Assembly (NCBI GenBank): GCA_012931725.1 | Contig: CM022945.1 | Span: 18,710,580-18,774,579 of the forward strand | Reading direction: 5' to 3' | DNA: 64,000 bases | Source: Litsea cubeba | Lineage: Eukaryota > Streptophyta > Magnoliopsida > Laurales > Lauraceae | Shown here: positions 21,801-32,125 of the stretch, one piece after another | Numbering within the stretch: the stretch's first letter is position 1 | Layout of the letters: each line of letters opens with the position of its first letter | The notes under the pieces: model-generated | The model's database searches: none | What the model saw: the letters and a program-made list of their open reading frames with translations, nothing else | What the model was told of the DNA's origin: nothing | Position numbers and translations under genes: made by a program

Positions 21801-23684
21801 TGGACGTGCCGAAAATTCAAATTATAAGAATATTTCGACAGAATGGATGGGATGGGATGCAAAATCAGAAGAGATTTTTTTTCTAGTCCATCTCATTGAT
21901 GATACTAATTATCAATATTGACTTGGGGCAGAAGTTCAGAAAAATAATGTGATTTCTTATTTCTGCACTATCCCAATTCAAAGTTGAATGTACAACCATG
22001 CATTCTGTTAAATATCAAGCCAATGTCAAGATTGCTGAAACCAACCCAGGTTTGATGATTTGGTGTGCATTTAAACACACTATTAGATCATTCGTTAACA
22101 ATCTTTGACTTTTAAATTCATTTTCCTATAGTATTTATCAACTGAGTGTTTGACATGGTTTTATTGGCAGCCAGTTGCATCTACTATAAATACCTTGGCT
22201 GGTGCTCTCTACAAGGTCTTTTGTGCCTCTCCTGATCAGGCAATGAAGGAAATGCGTCAAGCATGTTTTGACTATTTGAGCCTTGGAGGTGTCTTTTCAA
22301 CAGGGCCTGTGGCATTACTATCTGGTCTAAATCCTCGCCCATTGAGCTTGGTTTGCCATTTCTTTGCTGTGGCTCTGTATGGTGTTGGCCGACTGTTATT
22401 GCCATTCCCTTCACCCAAGCGTTTGTGGATTGGAGCTAGATTGATTTCGGTGAGTGTTTGCATGTCAATTTACTTGGCTCTGAAGTCATTTGTTTCAAAT
22501 GACTACATTGCAGATGGCTACATCTTGAGGACTTTAGATATTCTATATGCAGATGGCTACATCTTGAGGTCTTTAGATATTCTATATGCATAATTATTGT
22601 TTATTTGAAATTTACTTTCGGAAAAGAAGAAAAATAATAAAAGTAAGGAAGAAAAAATAGTGTGATAGAAATATAGAAATCAACAAAAATTGAAAACAAA
22701 TTAGTAAATATATATATCATCACCACCACCACCATCATCAACGAAGTCTTATTCCAACTATATTGGGGTCAGCTACATGGATGCTACATTGCTATTCCTG
22801 TCTATTCTGGGCCAAATCCTTGGACTTTTTCAAATCTACTGTTGTTACTTCTGCCATGTCCTCTTCAGCCAACCCCTTTTTCTTGAGGGGTCATCAGCAT
22901 GCATGGAGACACTTTTCCTCACTGGGTTTGTTGTTGGCATCCGTTGGACATGTCTAAACAATCTCCAATGAGTCTCTCATAGTTTATGACCTATTGATGC
23001 TATCTATAAACGGTCATGAATACGCTCATTTCTGTTTACCACACATCAATCTCGACATTTTTCAACTTTGTGACACTCATTTTTTTGCATGTGTTGTTTT
23101 ATAATTGTTCAAAATTCTTCTTCATAGGTCATAGCTAGTCTAATCCTATATTGTAAAGTTTTTTCAATATAAGCCAACCATGAGACTAGCATGATAGTAA
23201 AAGCATAATCCCTTTAAGATCAACTATTACCAGTAACAGGAATAATATACATGGTGCTCATGCCACAAGGAAAAATTGAATATTAATCCTACTTTATAAA
23301 TTAGATGCCTTTAGGATAAACTGTTACTTCATGCTTTGCTTGCATGTTAAATTTGAATATGATGGAGAGAATTCTTTCTGTGCCATTTTGTAAAGATACA
23401 GAATGATATGAAACAATACACGTTAATTTACTGCTAAAGGATCATTTAGAAATGTCAAATGATATCATGGTGTAACTCTAGCTATGTGACTTAATTGTCT
23501 TGAACTTTTTTTCCTACTTTGAGGAAACAAATTCTGTTTATTCATATCCTTTCTTACTTTTGTGGTTTCTTTTTCTCAGGGTGCATCAAATATCATCTTC
23601 CCCATCATTAAGGCAGAAGGGATAAGGCAGATGTTTTTTCCTGCAACTGTTCCTGCATATTACAGAGGTCCTCCAACTCATTGA
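15825..23684 (+). CDS. SQE: Squalene epoxidase (squalene monooxygenase), 8 exons
   Basis: It converts squalene to 2,3-oxidosqualene, the precursor of sterols and triterpenoids, at the ER membrane using FAD and O2. Exons are 15825-16085, 18873-18984, 19191-19365, 20552-20720, 20910-21128, 21452-21727, 22171-22449 and 23580-23684. They join in frame to 531 residues, the usual plant length. An N-terminal hydrophobic segment (about residues 8-30) is followed by a Lys-rich patch. The FAD dinucleotide motif G73-A-G-V-A-G78 with acidic E96 is split by intron 1. The DG motif is at D225-G226 and the second FAD motif GDAFNMRHPLTGGG starts at G352. The C-terminus is hydrophobic. Intron 6 uses a GC donor (AAG|GCAAGC); the nearby GT at 21723 would break the frame. 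Intron 1 (2.8 kb) holds a hAT element. The gene looks intact. Confidence 0.95.
16946..18136. mobile_element. Non-autonomous hAT element (1191 bp) in SQE intron 1
   Basis: Its terminal inverted repeats are CATAGTTACCTAATTCG and the inverted CATAGTTACCTGATTCG. It is flanked by a perfect 8-bp duplication CTTCCTCC at 16938-16945 and 18137-18144. Subterminal regions are rich in TTCGAA/CGAATT motifs. There is no transposase ORF. Confidence 0.92.
19505..19865 (-). mobile_element. RTE-type LINE 3' fragment in SQE intron 3
   Basis: The sequence TTATCCCATCTATTTGGGAT followed by CGGCTTCGTG resembles the 3' end of plant RTE LINEs, with the element reading on the minus strand. The match is by memory of the family consensus and is weaker than for the intron 7 copy. 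Confidence 0.4.
21138..21308. repeat. 57-bp tandem repeat, 3 near-identical copies, in SQE intron 5
   Basis: Units start at 21138, 21195 and 21252 (ACATTTTAGGACATGG...). The array begins 9 bp inside the intron after the exon 5 donor. High identity between units indicates recent amplification. Confidence 0.93.
22510..22588. repeat. 39-bp tandem duplication in SQE intron 7
   Basis: GCAGATGGCTACATCTTGAG begins at 22510 and again at 22549, with one mismatch across the unit. It lies 60 bp downstream of the exon 7 donor. Confidence 0.9.
22713..23170 (-). mobile_element. RTE-clade LINE 3' fragment in SQE intron 7
   Basis: It starts with an ATCATCACCACC-type tail, then CCAACTATATTGGGGTCAGC and TACATGGATG, and later GTTGGACATGTCTAAACAAT. 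This order is characteristic of the 3' part of plant RTE LINEs read on the minus strand. It is 5'-truncated and decayed. Confidence 0.65.
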
Positions 23685-25270
23685 CAACTAATAAAAGCAT
23701 CACTAATCAAGGCAGCTGCATCTCTTCCCAATGTTTCCTTTGTTTATGTCCTTCCATTTAGAGAGGACCTGGGAAAAGTTTTTCGTTTCCATTTTATATC
23801 GGGTTCTTAAGATGAATACACAATACTTCTTCTATGAGATGGAAGCACATTGATTTTCGTGACGTGTGATCCTTTGGGATGACCGAGCTGACAAACTTGG
23901 GTATATTGTATTAAGGGATGACTCCACATTTTCTCCTTGATGCTTGTTTGTTTCACATACAATACGCTGATGCTGTTGTGAACTATTCACCGTCAACTAA
24001 TAGCTTTTTTAGCCCTCTTTTTTTTGGGGGAACCTTGTGATGTCGTTCATCATAGTCCACAACTGGTTTCTATATCTTAAACTAATAATGGCTGTCCTAA
24101 AAAATCTACAGAATTCTGATCTAATTCATGTTCTTGGAACTGTAGATCACGGGAGCCTTTTCCTGAACAAACTCATCCGTTTTGTACTTACTATGCAGTT
24201 TGGTCTGATAATATTCAAGCAGCAGAAGCTGAAAAGCAGCAGCTGTTCTCAAATCTTGTACAAACGCTGGAGGAAAATTCTGTAGTGGGGTTTTAGTTGA
24301 TGGTTCTAGCAAGATGATTCTGTTATTTTGTAGGCGAATGCTATCCAGTAAAATTACTGTACTATCAAGTCCATCTGCAATCTGTTGGGCCGACTTCTAA
24401 ACCAACATGGACCCTAGATTATTATTTTTCATGAACAGGCTTGTTTTTAATTTTAGGCCCAAATTCATCCTTCAGGATTAGAGGCCACTGTCCCACCATA
24501 GATTCTACCCGTTAACAGGCGGTGGTGACGAGAATATTTTAATCGTCTTTATCGTAAATTCTCACATCAGGACCTGTGGCCAGACCAATCCAGCCTGGCC
24601 TGAGTTCAGCTCGCTTTTGGCTGGGCTGTTGTTGTGTAGATGTATTTACTGGGCTCAAGAGCAATCCAGGCTGATCAGAGGTCAGCTCGCTTTTGGCTAG
24701 GCTTTTGCTGTGTACATGTATTTACTGGGCTCGAGACCAATCCAGGCTGGCCTGAGGTCAGCTTACTTTTGGCTGGGTTTTTGCTATGTAGATGTATTCA
24801 CTGGGCTTTTTGAGCAACCTAGAGCCTGGTACCTTCTGTATGTATATGCTTGATTATATGGTCCAACCAGACCCAACTCACAGTCGTATCTACTATTTCA
24901 CAGATGGGCTTAGTTGTTGGGCTCGTACCTACTCCTTGTAGCGTCCAAAACTAGATATAAACTCAGCTAAAGCATCTAAAAATGCAGCCCAAATCCTCGT
25001 CTTTATTATTCATCACCGGAAGATACCCTTGCAAGTTGCAATCATCCAATTAGGGCTATCAACGGTCTAGATTTGCTCCAGACTTGAACTGGCCTCATTT
25101 ATGTGTCCAAGAATTGTTGCAGCACCCAAATCCTAATCCTGGTCCAACATGGACCCCAAAATTTGAGACCGATTCGGGCGTGACTGCGGGTTCGGGTGTG
25201 GTCCGCTTGAGACATAGGAAAGTCCAAATCTTGTCTGAAATGACGATATTACCCTCTTATGCAGCCTCAT
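23685..25270. other. SQE 3' UTR and intergenic region
   Basis: The first few hundred bases are likely the SQE 3' UTR. No gene is seen after that. It contains the 76-bp repeat array annotated separately. Confidence 0.5.
24583..24812. repeat. 76-bp tandem repeat, 3 diverged copies
   Basis: CAGCTCGCTTTTGGCT occurs at 24607 and 24683, and a variant CAGCTTACTTTTGGCT at 24759, a regular 76-bp period. Each unit also carries CAATCCAGGCTG and GATGTATTTACTGGGCT. Confidence 0.85.
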
Positions 25271-26770
25271 TTTCCGAAACTATCCTTCCGGTGACCTAAT
25301 CAACCCCAATCTTTCGTCGAAATCCCCAAATGCCTCTCTCCCTCTTTTTCCACCTTTTCCCCCTTTCTCTTTCCTCTCCTGCTATTGCTGAACATCAATG
25401 GCGTTTGCAGATCTGAATCCTACTCCTTTTCCATCCGATTCCCCACTCTATTTGCTACAATTCAAGCTCCGATCCTTGAGCAGAGACCAGTTCTCGAGCT
25501 GGATATGCTGACATTTCAGAAGCAGAAGAAGCCCTGCTTGGGAACTCGATTTCCGATGATATCATCCGTATCGGTATTTTTCTACTCTAGAAACTTCAAG
25601 CTTAGCCTGTTTTGATTGCTTTTGTTTAATCTGAGCTTAAACCCTAGACATAATCTTGCATTGGATGCGATCTCTCTCGGAATATCTGTTTATCGTTCTT
25701 GATCTTCTAGGGTTTGGTCCGGATGTGCTTATATATATATATATATATATGCGTTTACTTTTTGGATGTATTCTGTTTTTCCCCCTATATTGGGATTACT
25801 CCTTGTGTTTGGAAAAAATGACGGTGATGTCCTAATGCATTGATTTAACATTATCCTCATATATTGAAATCTTTAATATTTTTTTTTTGTAGTTTGTCTT
25901 GATCTTTTAGTTCCTGATTGTACTTTACCAAATTAACACTGACAGTGTGATGTTCTAAAATAGTAGTATTTTTTTTCTTCCAAATGTTAATTAGCTCTGT
26001 GTAGTAACTCCTGACTTCAAAATATTGATATGATACTATTTTCCACAGAAAGTTATTCTTTGTTGGGGTGATTGGCATGTAAAATTAGCTCTCAAATGAG
26101 CCCTTGTTTTTGCTATGATTTTATTTGTTTGTTTTTCTGGTGTGATTGGTGGCTTCTATTTTTTTTTTTTTTCAGTAAGTAAGATTGAGTGCCCATTTTA
26201 TATTTCCAAATGGTTCATCACTTGCTTATTGCTTACAAGTGGGTAGCCATTAAAATTGACATCTCGTGTTTTTGTAGGTTTGATGATGTTTAAAAAAAAT
26301 TAATAAAAAGTTGAGGGTGGTCGAGAATTTGAAACTGAAGTGTAAATGTCACCAGTTCGTATAACTATTTGTATATTTCATGTTAAAATGCCGTTTTTGA
26401 GATAATAGTTTTTTTCTTTTTGTATGCATGCTATGTCAAGAAATGGTGATCAATATGCATCATAATCATACTTTTCTCTTTCGTGGTCATTATAATTGTT
26501 ATAGAAATTACATGGATTTTGATGTTTGTGACATAAATTATAAAGTTTTAGTTAATTTATGTAGCGTATGAAAGAAAGATCCTAGGTAATGTTCTCTGCA
26601 ATTGTACTTCCTTGCAGCATTCACTCACGATGTCATTCGAGGCAAAGAGAGCTTTATAATCTCTATCCCCACTATAGTTGTGTTGCTGACAATAGTGGAG
26701 GAAACATATTTATTTTTGAAGATTTCTTTGAATTGGCTACATGCACCATTGAAGTATCCGGAATTCAGTG
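25270..26770 (+). other. Probable promoter-proximal 5' UTR and 5' UTR intron of the MUSTANG-like gene
   Basis: A pyrimidine-rich leader (25320-25385) is followed by a likely untranslated exon ending at TCG|GTATTT (donor 25574). An acceptor TTGCAG ends at 26617, giving an intron of about 1.04 kb before the coding exon. A 37-codon upstream ORF starts at ATG 25398 and ends before the donor. A 20-bp AT dinucleotide run lies at 25731-25750. This model is inferred from splice consensus only. Confidence 0.4.
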
Positions 26771-28567
26771 ATGGAGATTGTGGAGAGAGAGTGGGATGGC
26801 GACCTTCCCTTGAAGATGGAGAATTATAATTTTGTTGTTGGTCAAGAGTTTGCTGATGTCAAGACTTTTCGGAAGACAATTAAAGAGGCCGCTATTGCTC
26901 AACACTTTGAACTTCGTATAATAAAAAGTGATCTAATTCGTTACTTTGCCAAGTGTGCTAAAGAAGGTTGTCCGTGGCGCATACGTGCAGTTAAGCTTCC
27001 CAATGTCCCAACCTTTGCAATAAGGAGCCTTGAAGGCACACACACTTGTGGTAAAAATGCACAACTTGGCCATCACCAGGCATCAGTAGATTGGATTGTA
27101 AATTTTATAGGGGAACGGTTGCGAGACAATGTGCATTACAAGCCCAAGGATATACTGCAAGACATCCAGAAGCAGTATGGGATCACCATACCGTACAAGC
27201 AAGCTTGGAGAGCAAAGGAACGTGGCCTGGCAGCAATTTATGGAAGTTCTGAAGAAGGATATTGCCTTCTTCCTGCATACTTTGAGCATATAAAGAAAAC
27301 AAACCCTGGAAGCATTGCAGAAGTGTTCACCACTGGATCAGACCATCGATTTCATCGACTGTTTGTTTCTTTTCATGCATCAATATATGGCTTTGTGAAT
27401 GGTTGCTTACCTCTTATGGGACTTGGTGGAATGCCACTCAAAAGCAAGTACCTTGGTACCTTACTTTCTGCCACATCCTTTGATGCTGATGGTGCCTTAT
27501 TTCCATTGGCTTTTGGGGTTGTCGATGTAGAAACTGATGAAAGCTGGATGTGGTTTCTGACAGAATTACACAAGCTGCTCGAGATGAACACGGAGAAAAT
27601 GCCCCAATTCACAGTCTTGTCTGATGGACAGAAAGGCATAGTGGATGCAGTAAAAAGGAAATTCCCGAGTGCATACCATGGATTCTGTGTGCGCCATCTA
27701 AGCGAGAGCATTGGCAAGGAGTTCAAGAACTCTAGGCTTGTCCAGCTTCTCTGGAAGGCAGCTTATGCGACAACTACTCTTGGCTTTAAAGAAAGAATGG
27801 CAGAAATTGAAGAAGTTTCTGCAGATGCAGCCAAGTGGATTCAACAGGTTCCACCTTCTCATTGGGCTGTACCATTTTTCGAAGGAGCACGGTATGGACA
27901 GCTTTCTTCAAATATTGAAGAGTTCAATAGATGGATTCTTGAAGCACGAGAACTGCCCGTAATCCAGGTAATAGAACGGATCCATAGTAAACTGATGGCT
28001 GAATTTGATGAGCGCCGTCAGAAAGGGTCAACATGGACATCAGTGCTCGCGCCTTCTGCTGAGAAGCATATGTCTGAAGCACTTGCCCGCGCCGGTAGCT
28101 ACCAAGTGCTTCGTTCGGATGCTGTAGAATTTGAGGTTATATCTGTTGAGCGCTCAAATATTGTGAATATCGGCACTCATTCCTGTTCTTGTCGCGATTG
28201 GCAGGTCTATGGCTTACCATGCTCGCATGCAGTGGCTGCACTACTTTCATGTAGAAAGGATGTCTATGAATATACAGAGCAGTGTTTTACTTCTGCTAGG
28301 TATCGAGAGACATATTCCCAAGTAATACAGCCCATTCCAGATAGAAGTGAATGGAGTAAGACAAATGAGGGTCTCACGGATGAAGACGATTGTGTTGTGC
28401 GGCCACCGAAGTTCCGCCGTCCACCTGGCCGCCCTGAAAAGAAGCGACTCTGTATAGAAGACCTTAACCGTGGAAAGCATACTGTCCATTGTAGTCGATG
28501 CAACCAAACAGGACACTACAAGACAACATGCAAATCAGATATTATTGAGAGGATAGAACAGTTTTAG
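26771..28567 (+). CDS. MUG: MUSTANG-type domesticated Mutator-like transposase
   Basis: A single-exon protein of 598 residues. Domains: N-terminal Mutator DNA-binding zinc motif (C62, C67, H91, C93); MULE transposase core about 175-400 with YLGTLLSATSFDADG, second catalytic Asp D285 in LSDGQKG, a C306-x2-H309 pair and Glu at 383/384; SWIM zinc finger C472-x-C474...C484-x-H486; C-terminal zinc knuckle C574-x2-C577-x4-H582-x4-C587 after a basic PPGRPEKKR patch. The long colinear resemblance to MUSTANG proteins, which are immobile host genes derived from MULEs, drives the name. The expected first catalytic Asp (DGTxLK) is Gly219 here (GGMPLK), so transposition activity is unlikely while the fold is kept. 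No terminal inverted repeats were noticed nearby. Known family members act in plant growth and flowering; the role here is inferred. No PB1 domain is present. Confidence 0.88.
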   Translation: MEIVEREWDGDLPLKMENYNFVVGQEFADVKTFRKTIKEAAIAQHFELRIIKSDLIRYFAKCAKEGCPWRIRAVKLPNVPTFAIRSLEGTHTCGKNAQLGHHQASVDWIVNFIGERLRDNVHYKPKDILQDIQKQYGITIPYKQAWRAKERGLAAIYGSSEEGYCLLPAYFEHIKKTNPGSIAEVFTTGSDHRFHRLFVSFHASIYGFVNGCLPLMGLGGMPLKSKYLGTLLSATSFDADGALFPLAFGVVDVETDESWMWFLTELHKLLEMNTEKMPQFTVLSDGQKGIVDAVKRKFPSAYHGFCVRHLSESIGKEFKNSRLVQLLWKAAYATTTLGFKERMAEIEEVSADAAKWIQQVPPSHWAVPFFEGARYGQLSSNIEEFNRWILEARELPVIQVIERIHSKLMAEFDERRQKGSTWTSVLAPSAEKHMSEALARAGSYQVLRSDAVEFEVISVERSNIVNIGTHSCSCRDWQVYGLPCSHAVAALLSCRKDVYEYTEQCFTSARYRETYSQVIQPIPDRSEWSKTNEGLTDEDDCVVRPPKFRRPPGRPEKKRLCIEDLNRGKHTVHCSRCNQTGHYKTTCKSDIIERIEQF

Positions 28568-31490
28568 CTCTGTGTAATAGTGTAATACTAATATATAAAC
28601 CTCTGTAGGATTAGTAGTTATCATGTATCATTCCACAAAATAACATCACCTCTCCTATCCATGCGTTATTGTGCATTGTAAAGTGAGACCTGTGTTGTAT
28701 TTGAATCTTAATTTGTTGGATGGAACGTAGGAATGTGGATAGTTCTTTTCTAGTACTCCTCTCCCTTTGGATGTTCATACAAAGCAATTTTTTTCCATCC
28801 CAAAGTGAAGATATTCAAGTTTAGGCCGATCATAAATAGACTTTGTTGACTGGATTGCAGAAATTAAGTCAAAACACTATTTGACTCTATGGGAGAGCTA
28901 ACTTGCTGGGGGTTTCTATTGCAGGTAGAATGGTAAAATGCAACTATTTTGCGACTTTCACTCACTGAAGCTATTAATGTTTAGTCCCTGTATGGTATGA
29001 GTTATATATGCTAGAGTGATTGTTTCCCTTTGTTTTGAGAAATACAGGACACCCTAGTGGAAAGTTTGTCTCATCCCATATAGCCACCCAGGGATGAGGG
29101 ATCCATCCCTCTGGGGGTGGGTTATACCCCACAGGTACTGTACTAATCCAATCTTGCTAAAGAAAAAAAAGAGGGTTTTTTTTTGCATTGCTCTATTATG
29201 TTAGTTGCTGTGTTTTGGAGGCATTTTTGCCCAAAAAGTTCATCCATCATGTTAAATGCTTCCAAACCCAAAAAGAAAAAGAAAAGAAAACATCTGGTAC
29301 TTTCATAGCAGGTAAACACAACTAGACCAACACACTTCAGTGGCTTCTAAGATTGATCTCAAGTTTGCATGACTGATTCCCCAACTCGGCAAGTCTCTAA
29401 ATTGGTAAACATCTGATGACGGAGGTACTGTCTATAAGCCTACAATTTGTGGAAATCTTATCCTTTTACGTAATAAAAGATCGATTGAGTATCAGATTTG
29501 CATCATCACACCAAAGGCCTACAAAATTTTGGAGACTCAGAATTTGGTGAGTTTTTGTGCAGGGGCAATAGATTGAAAATCAGAGTGTTGGCCTTTGTTC
29601 CCGGAAGCAATTGGTCCAGTACAGCCAGTGCAACTCTGTGCGAAGAAGTAACTTGATCGACTATTTAATTTTTTTTTTTTCCACTCATGAATGGCACCAG
29701 ACTGCCCCTCGATGGGCCGTCTGGATGGTGGGGTCACAGATTTACATTACAGTCTAAGGCGTTTGCCCCTCTTTTTTAAAACCCCACCACTGCTTTAATT
29801 GAAAATAAATACGGCCGAAAGTGTTGAATTAAGGGATTATGATAATATCATGGAACTAATGTTTTTTGCCTTATAAGGACCATAACTCGAAGGGATTGGT
29901 CGAGTCTCGTGGCATATGCAAGTTCCCTTGTGTGCCGGTCTCTCGATAATTATTATTATTTTTTTAAAGGACAGTACCCATTGGAGAAAATATCCATGAA
30001 CTGAGTACTTTTAATTTTGATTGAAAACTACTTACAACATTTTATTTATTTATAATCTATCATTCCGCGCTCGGATCGTAATGAAAATTTCATGAGGGTA
30101 AAAATTGAATGATGGGCCAAGTAGTTATTTATACGTTACATGTTTAATGATTAATCAATCAATTCATTTCAATTGGAGGAGAGAGAAAAGATTTGATGTT
30201 GCTTTTTTGATCATCATTTGTCATCCCCCTACCCCTACCTCAACATTATACCTTCTCATCTCATTTGCTCGTTTCTATCTCTTGGAGAAATCAATCCGTA
30301 AGTCTCCCTTTTCTTCTCTCCCGTGCTAACTTTATTTTGTAAGTTTTCTTTTCCATGGAACCCTTCGAGTTACCTACGAAAAGCGTGGCACTTTGGGCAG
30401 AGAATGTTCCTCCCATTCTCTCTCAACCCCAAATTTTGTTCTTGCCTACTAAGTGTTTGATCAAATGTGTCAACCGACAACCAGCTCATCTTTATTTGAA
30501 GATGCTTGCTAGCAAGAGGGCGTCGTTTTTTCTCGTCCATTGTCATTCACGTGGGACTCATTCCGCTGTGACAAGCTATTAATTTCATGGGCGGTGCTAC
30601 TTGGAAGGCTTAAGCTCGCCTCGGGGTTTGTCCCCTTGAACCCCTTGAATTAGGGGTTATGTAACCTCTCTGCAAGATTAGAAACCATTCGTTTGGTTTA
30701 TATTGTAGTTATTCTTGCAATCTTCAAGTGTATGTTGCATTTTCTTGAGTAGTGCATTCTAATTGCATATGTGGTTTTGTTTTAGAACGAGTGCAGACAT
30801 CCTTTACTGGGAGCGGATGGATGCTTTCTGCTTTCTGCCCCAGTACGGCTTACATTGCATTTAAAGTGAAACTGGAAATGCACTTGATGTCGTGAATGAT
30901 GGTCTGATTCAAAGTATTCTGTGCCCCATTTTAGATAGAATCTATTTGGCCAAAATATCCTTGCAGCTTGGGGGGTTATTTTTTACACAAATTGATAATG
31001 CTGAATATAATGAAAAGGCCCATAATTTCAATGCTATTGTTAACCAATTGTGATTACTAAATCTTACTTTCTGAAGCTCATTGAGATTTTCTTTGGATAC
31101 TTTTGCACTCCATAATAGTAGCCTCAGTTCTCTGCTGTCTCAGTTGGTCATGGTCTTGACTCTTGATTATGCAATGGGTGCTTGCTGGCTTTATGAATGA
31201 ATCAATTTACCTAGCTTGCTGTGGTTACCGAAATTATTATATCCAAGAAAGTCATTGTTGTGCCCACGAACTGTATGTGGGTGGTTGAATGAATAATTTG
31301 GAGGCATGCTGTATGTGTAACTCCATATGGATTTAGTCTGCTTAATTTGCATGAACCAGTCTATCTTAAACTTGATTCCTATTCATAGTTTACTAGCAGT
31401 AAAGGCTCCCCCCCACCCCCCGACAGAAACGTAGGAGTGCAGATCTAGCACTAAAGACCATCTTTAGTGCTGATTTCTGTACTTGTCTAG
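28568..31490. other. Intergenic and possible 5' leader of the HARBI1-like gene
   Basis: I recognise no coding region. 30170-30297 is pyrimidine-rich and ends at a perfect donor, ATCC|GTAAGT, so it may be a 5' UTR exon of the downstream gene. A 75-codon ORF at 30355-30582 has no recognisable motif. Confidence 0.35.
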
Positions 31491-31641
31491 GATCCTTCGC
31501 AAGATTTGAAGATTGATCTAGACTGCTGGCTACTAAAGTCTAAAAGTGCAATTAACGAACAGCTAAGGGTTGAATTGAATGTTCTCTGCAAGGATATCTT
31601 GAGTGACTTGTCAACTGTGCCTAATATATTTGGACTCCTGA
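31491..31641 (+). other. Candidate internal exon, unassigned
   Basis: This 151-bp stretch is bounded by an acceptor (TTGTCTAG) and a consensus donor (CTGA|GTAAGT). It is open in one frame for its whole length, beginning DPSQDLKIDLDCWLL. I do not recognise the protein. It could be an untranslated or upstream exon of the HARBI1-like gene or a relic of another gene. Confidence 0.3.
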
Positions 31642-32125
31642 GTAAGTCTCTTGAATAGATTCTGTAGGAATTACAGTTTACAGGAATTTACTTGTTACTG
31701 CTGAATTTAATCAAACTGATTTGGGTTCAGGGCAAATTTAAGTTTAGTCGATCTGGCTGTGGTTGAGAATATCCGGAGCAACCTGACTATTGCCTTAAAT
31801 TGGATCTTGATTTACATCAAATTTGGTTACAGGGATCCAAATGATTATGTTTGTAACCTGGATTTTATTAGTATTTTTTTTCTTATAAATATCATTTCTG
31901 TATTTTACCAACATGATTGAATTGAACTAATTGTAGGGTTAGCATTAGTTTAGTACCCACCAATGTTTCACTAACTAGTTAATATCAAATAGTGCTAGCC
32001 ATAATGAATCATAACCATTCTGAACTTGATCAGTTGTCTTTAAATTATCTTTTCATGCTTGTTTTCTTCATATTTTTGAAAATTTTGAGCTTGATTAAAT
32101 GTTTCAATGAGGGCTTTTTGATGGT

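Noticed and set aside
30355..30582. 75-codon ORF (MEPFELPTKS start) upstream of the HARBI1-like gene
   Set aside because: No recognisable motif and no clear splice link; it may lie in an intron or leader.
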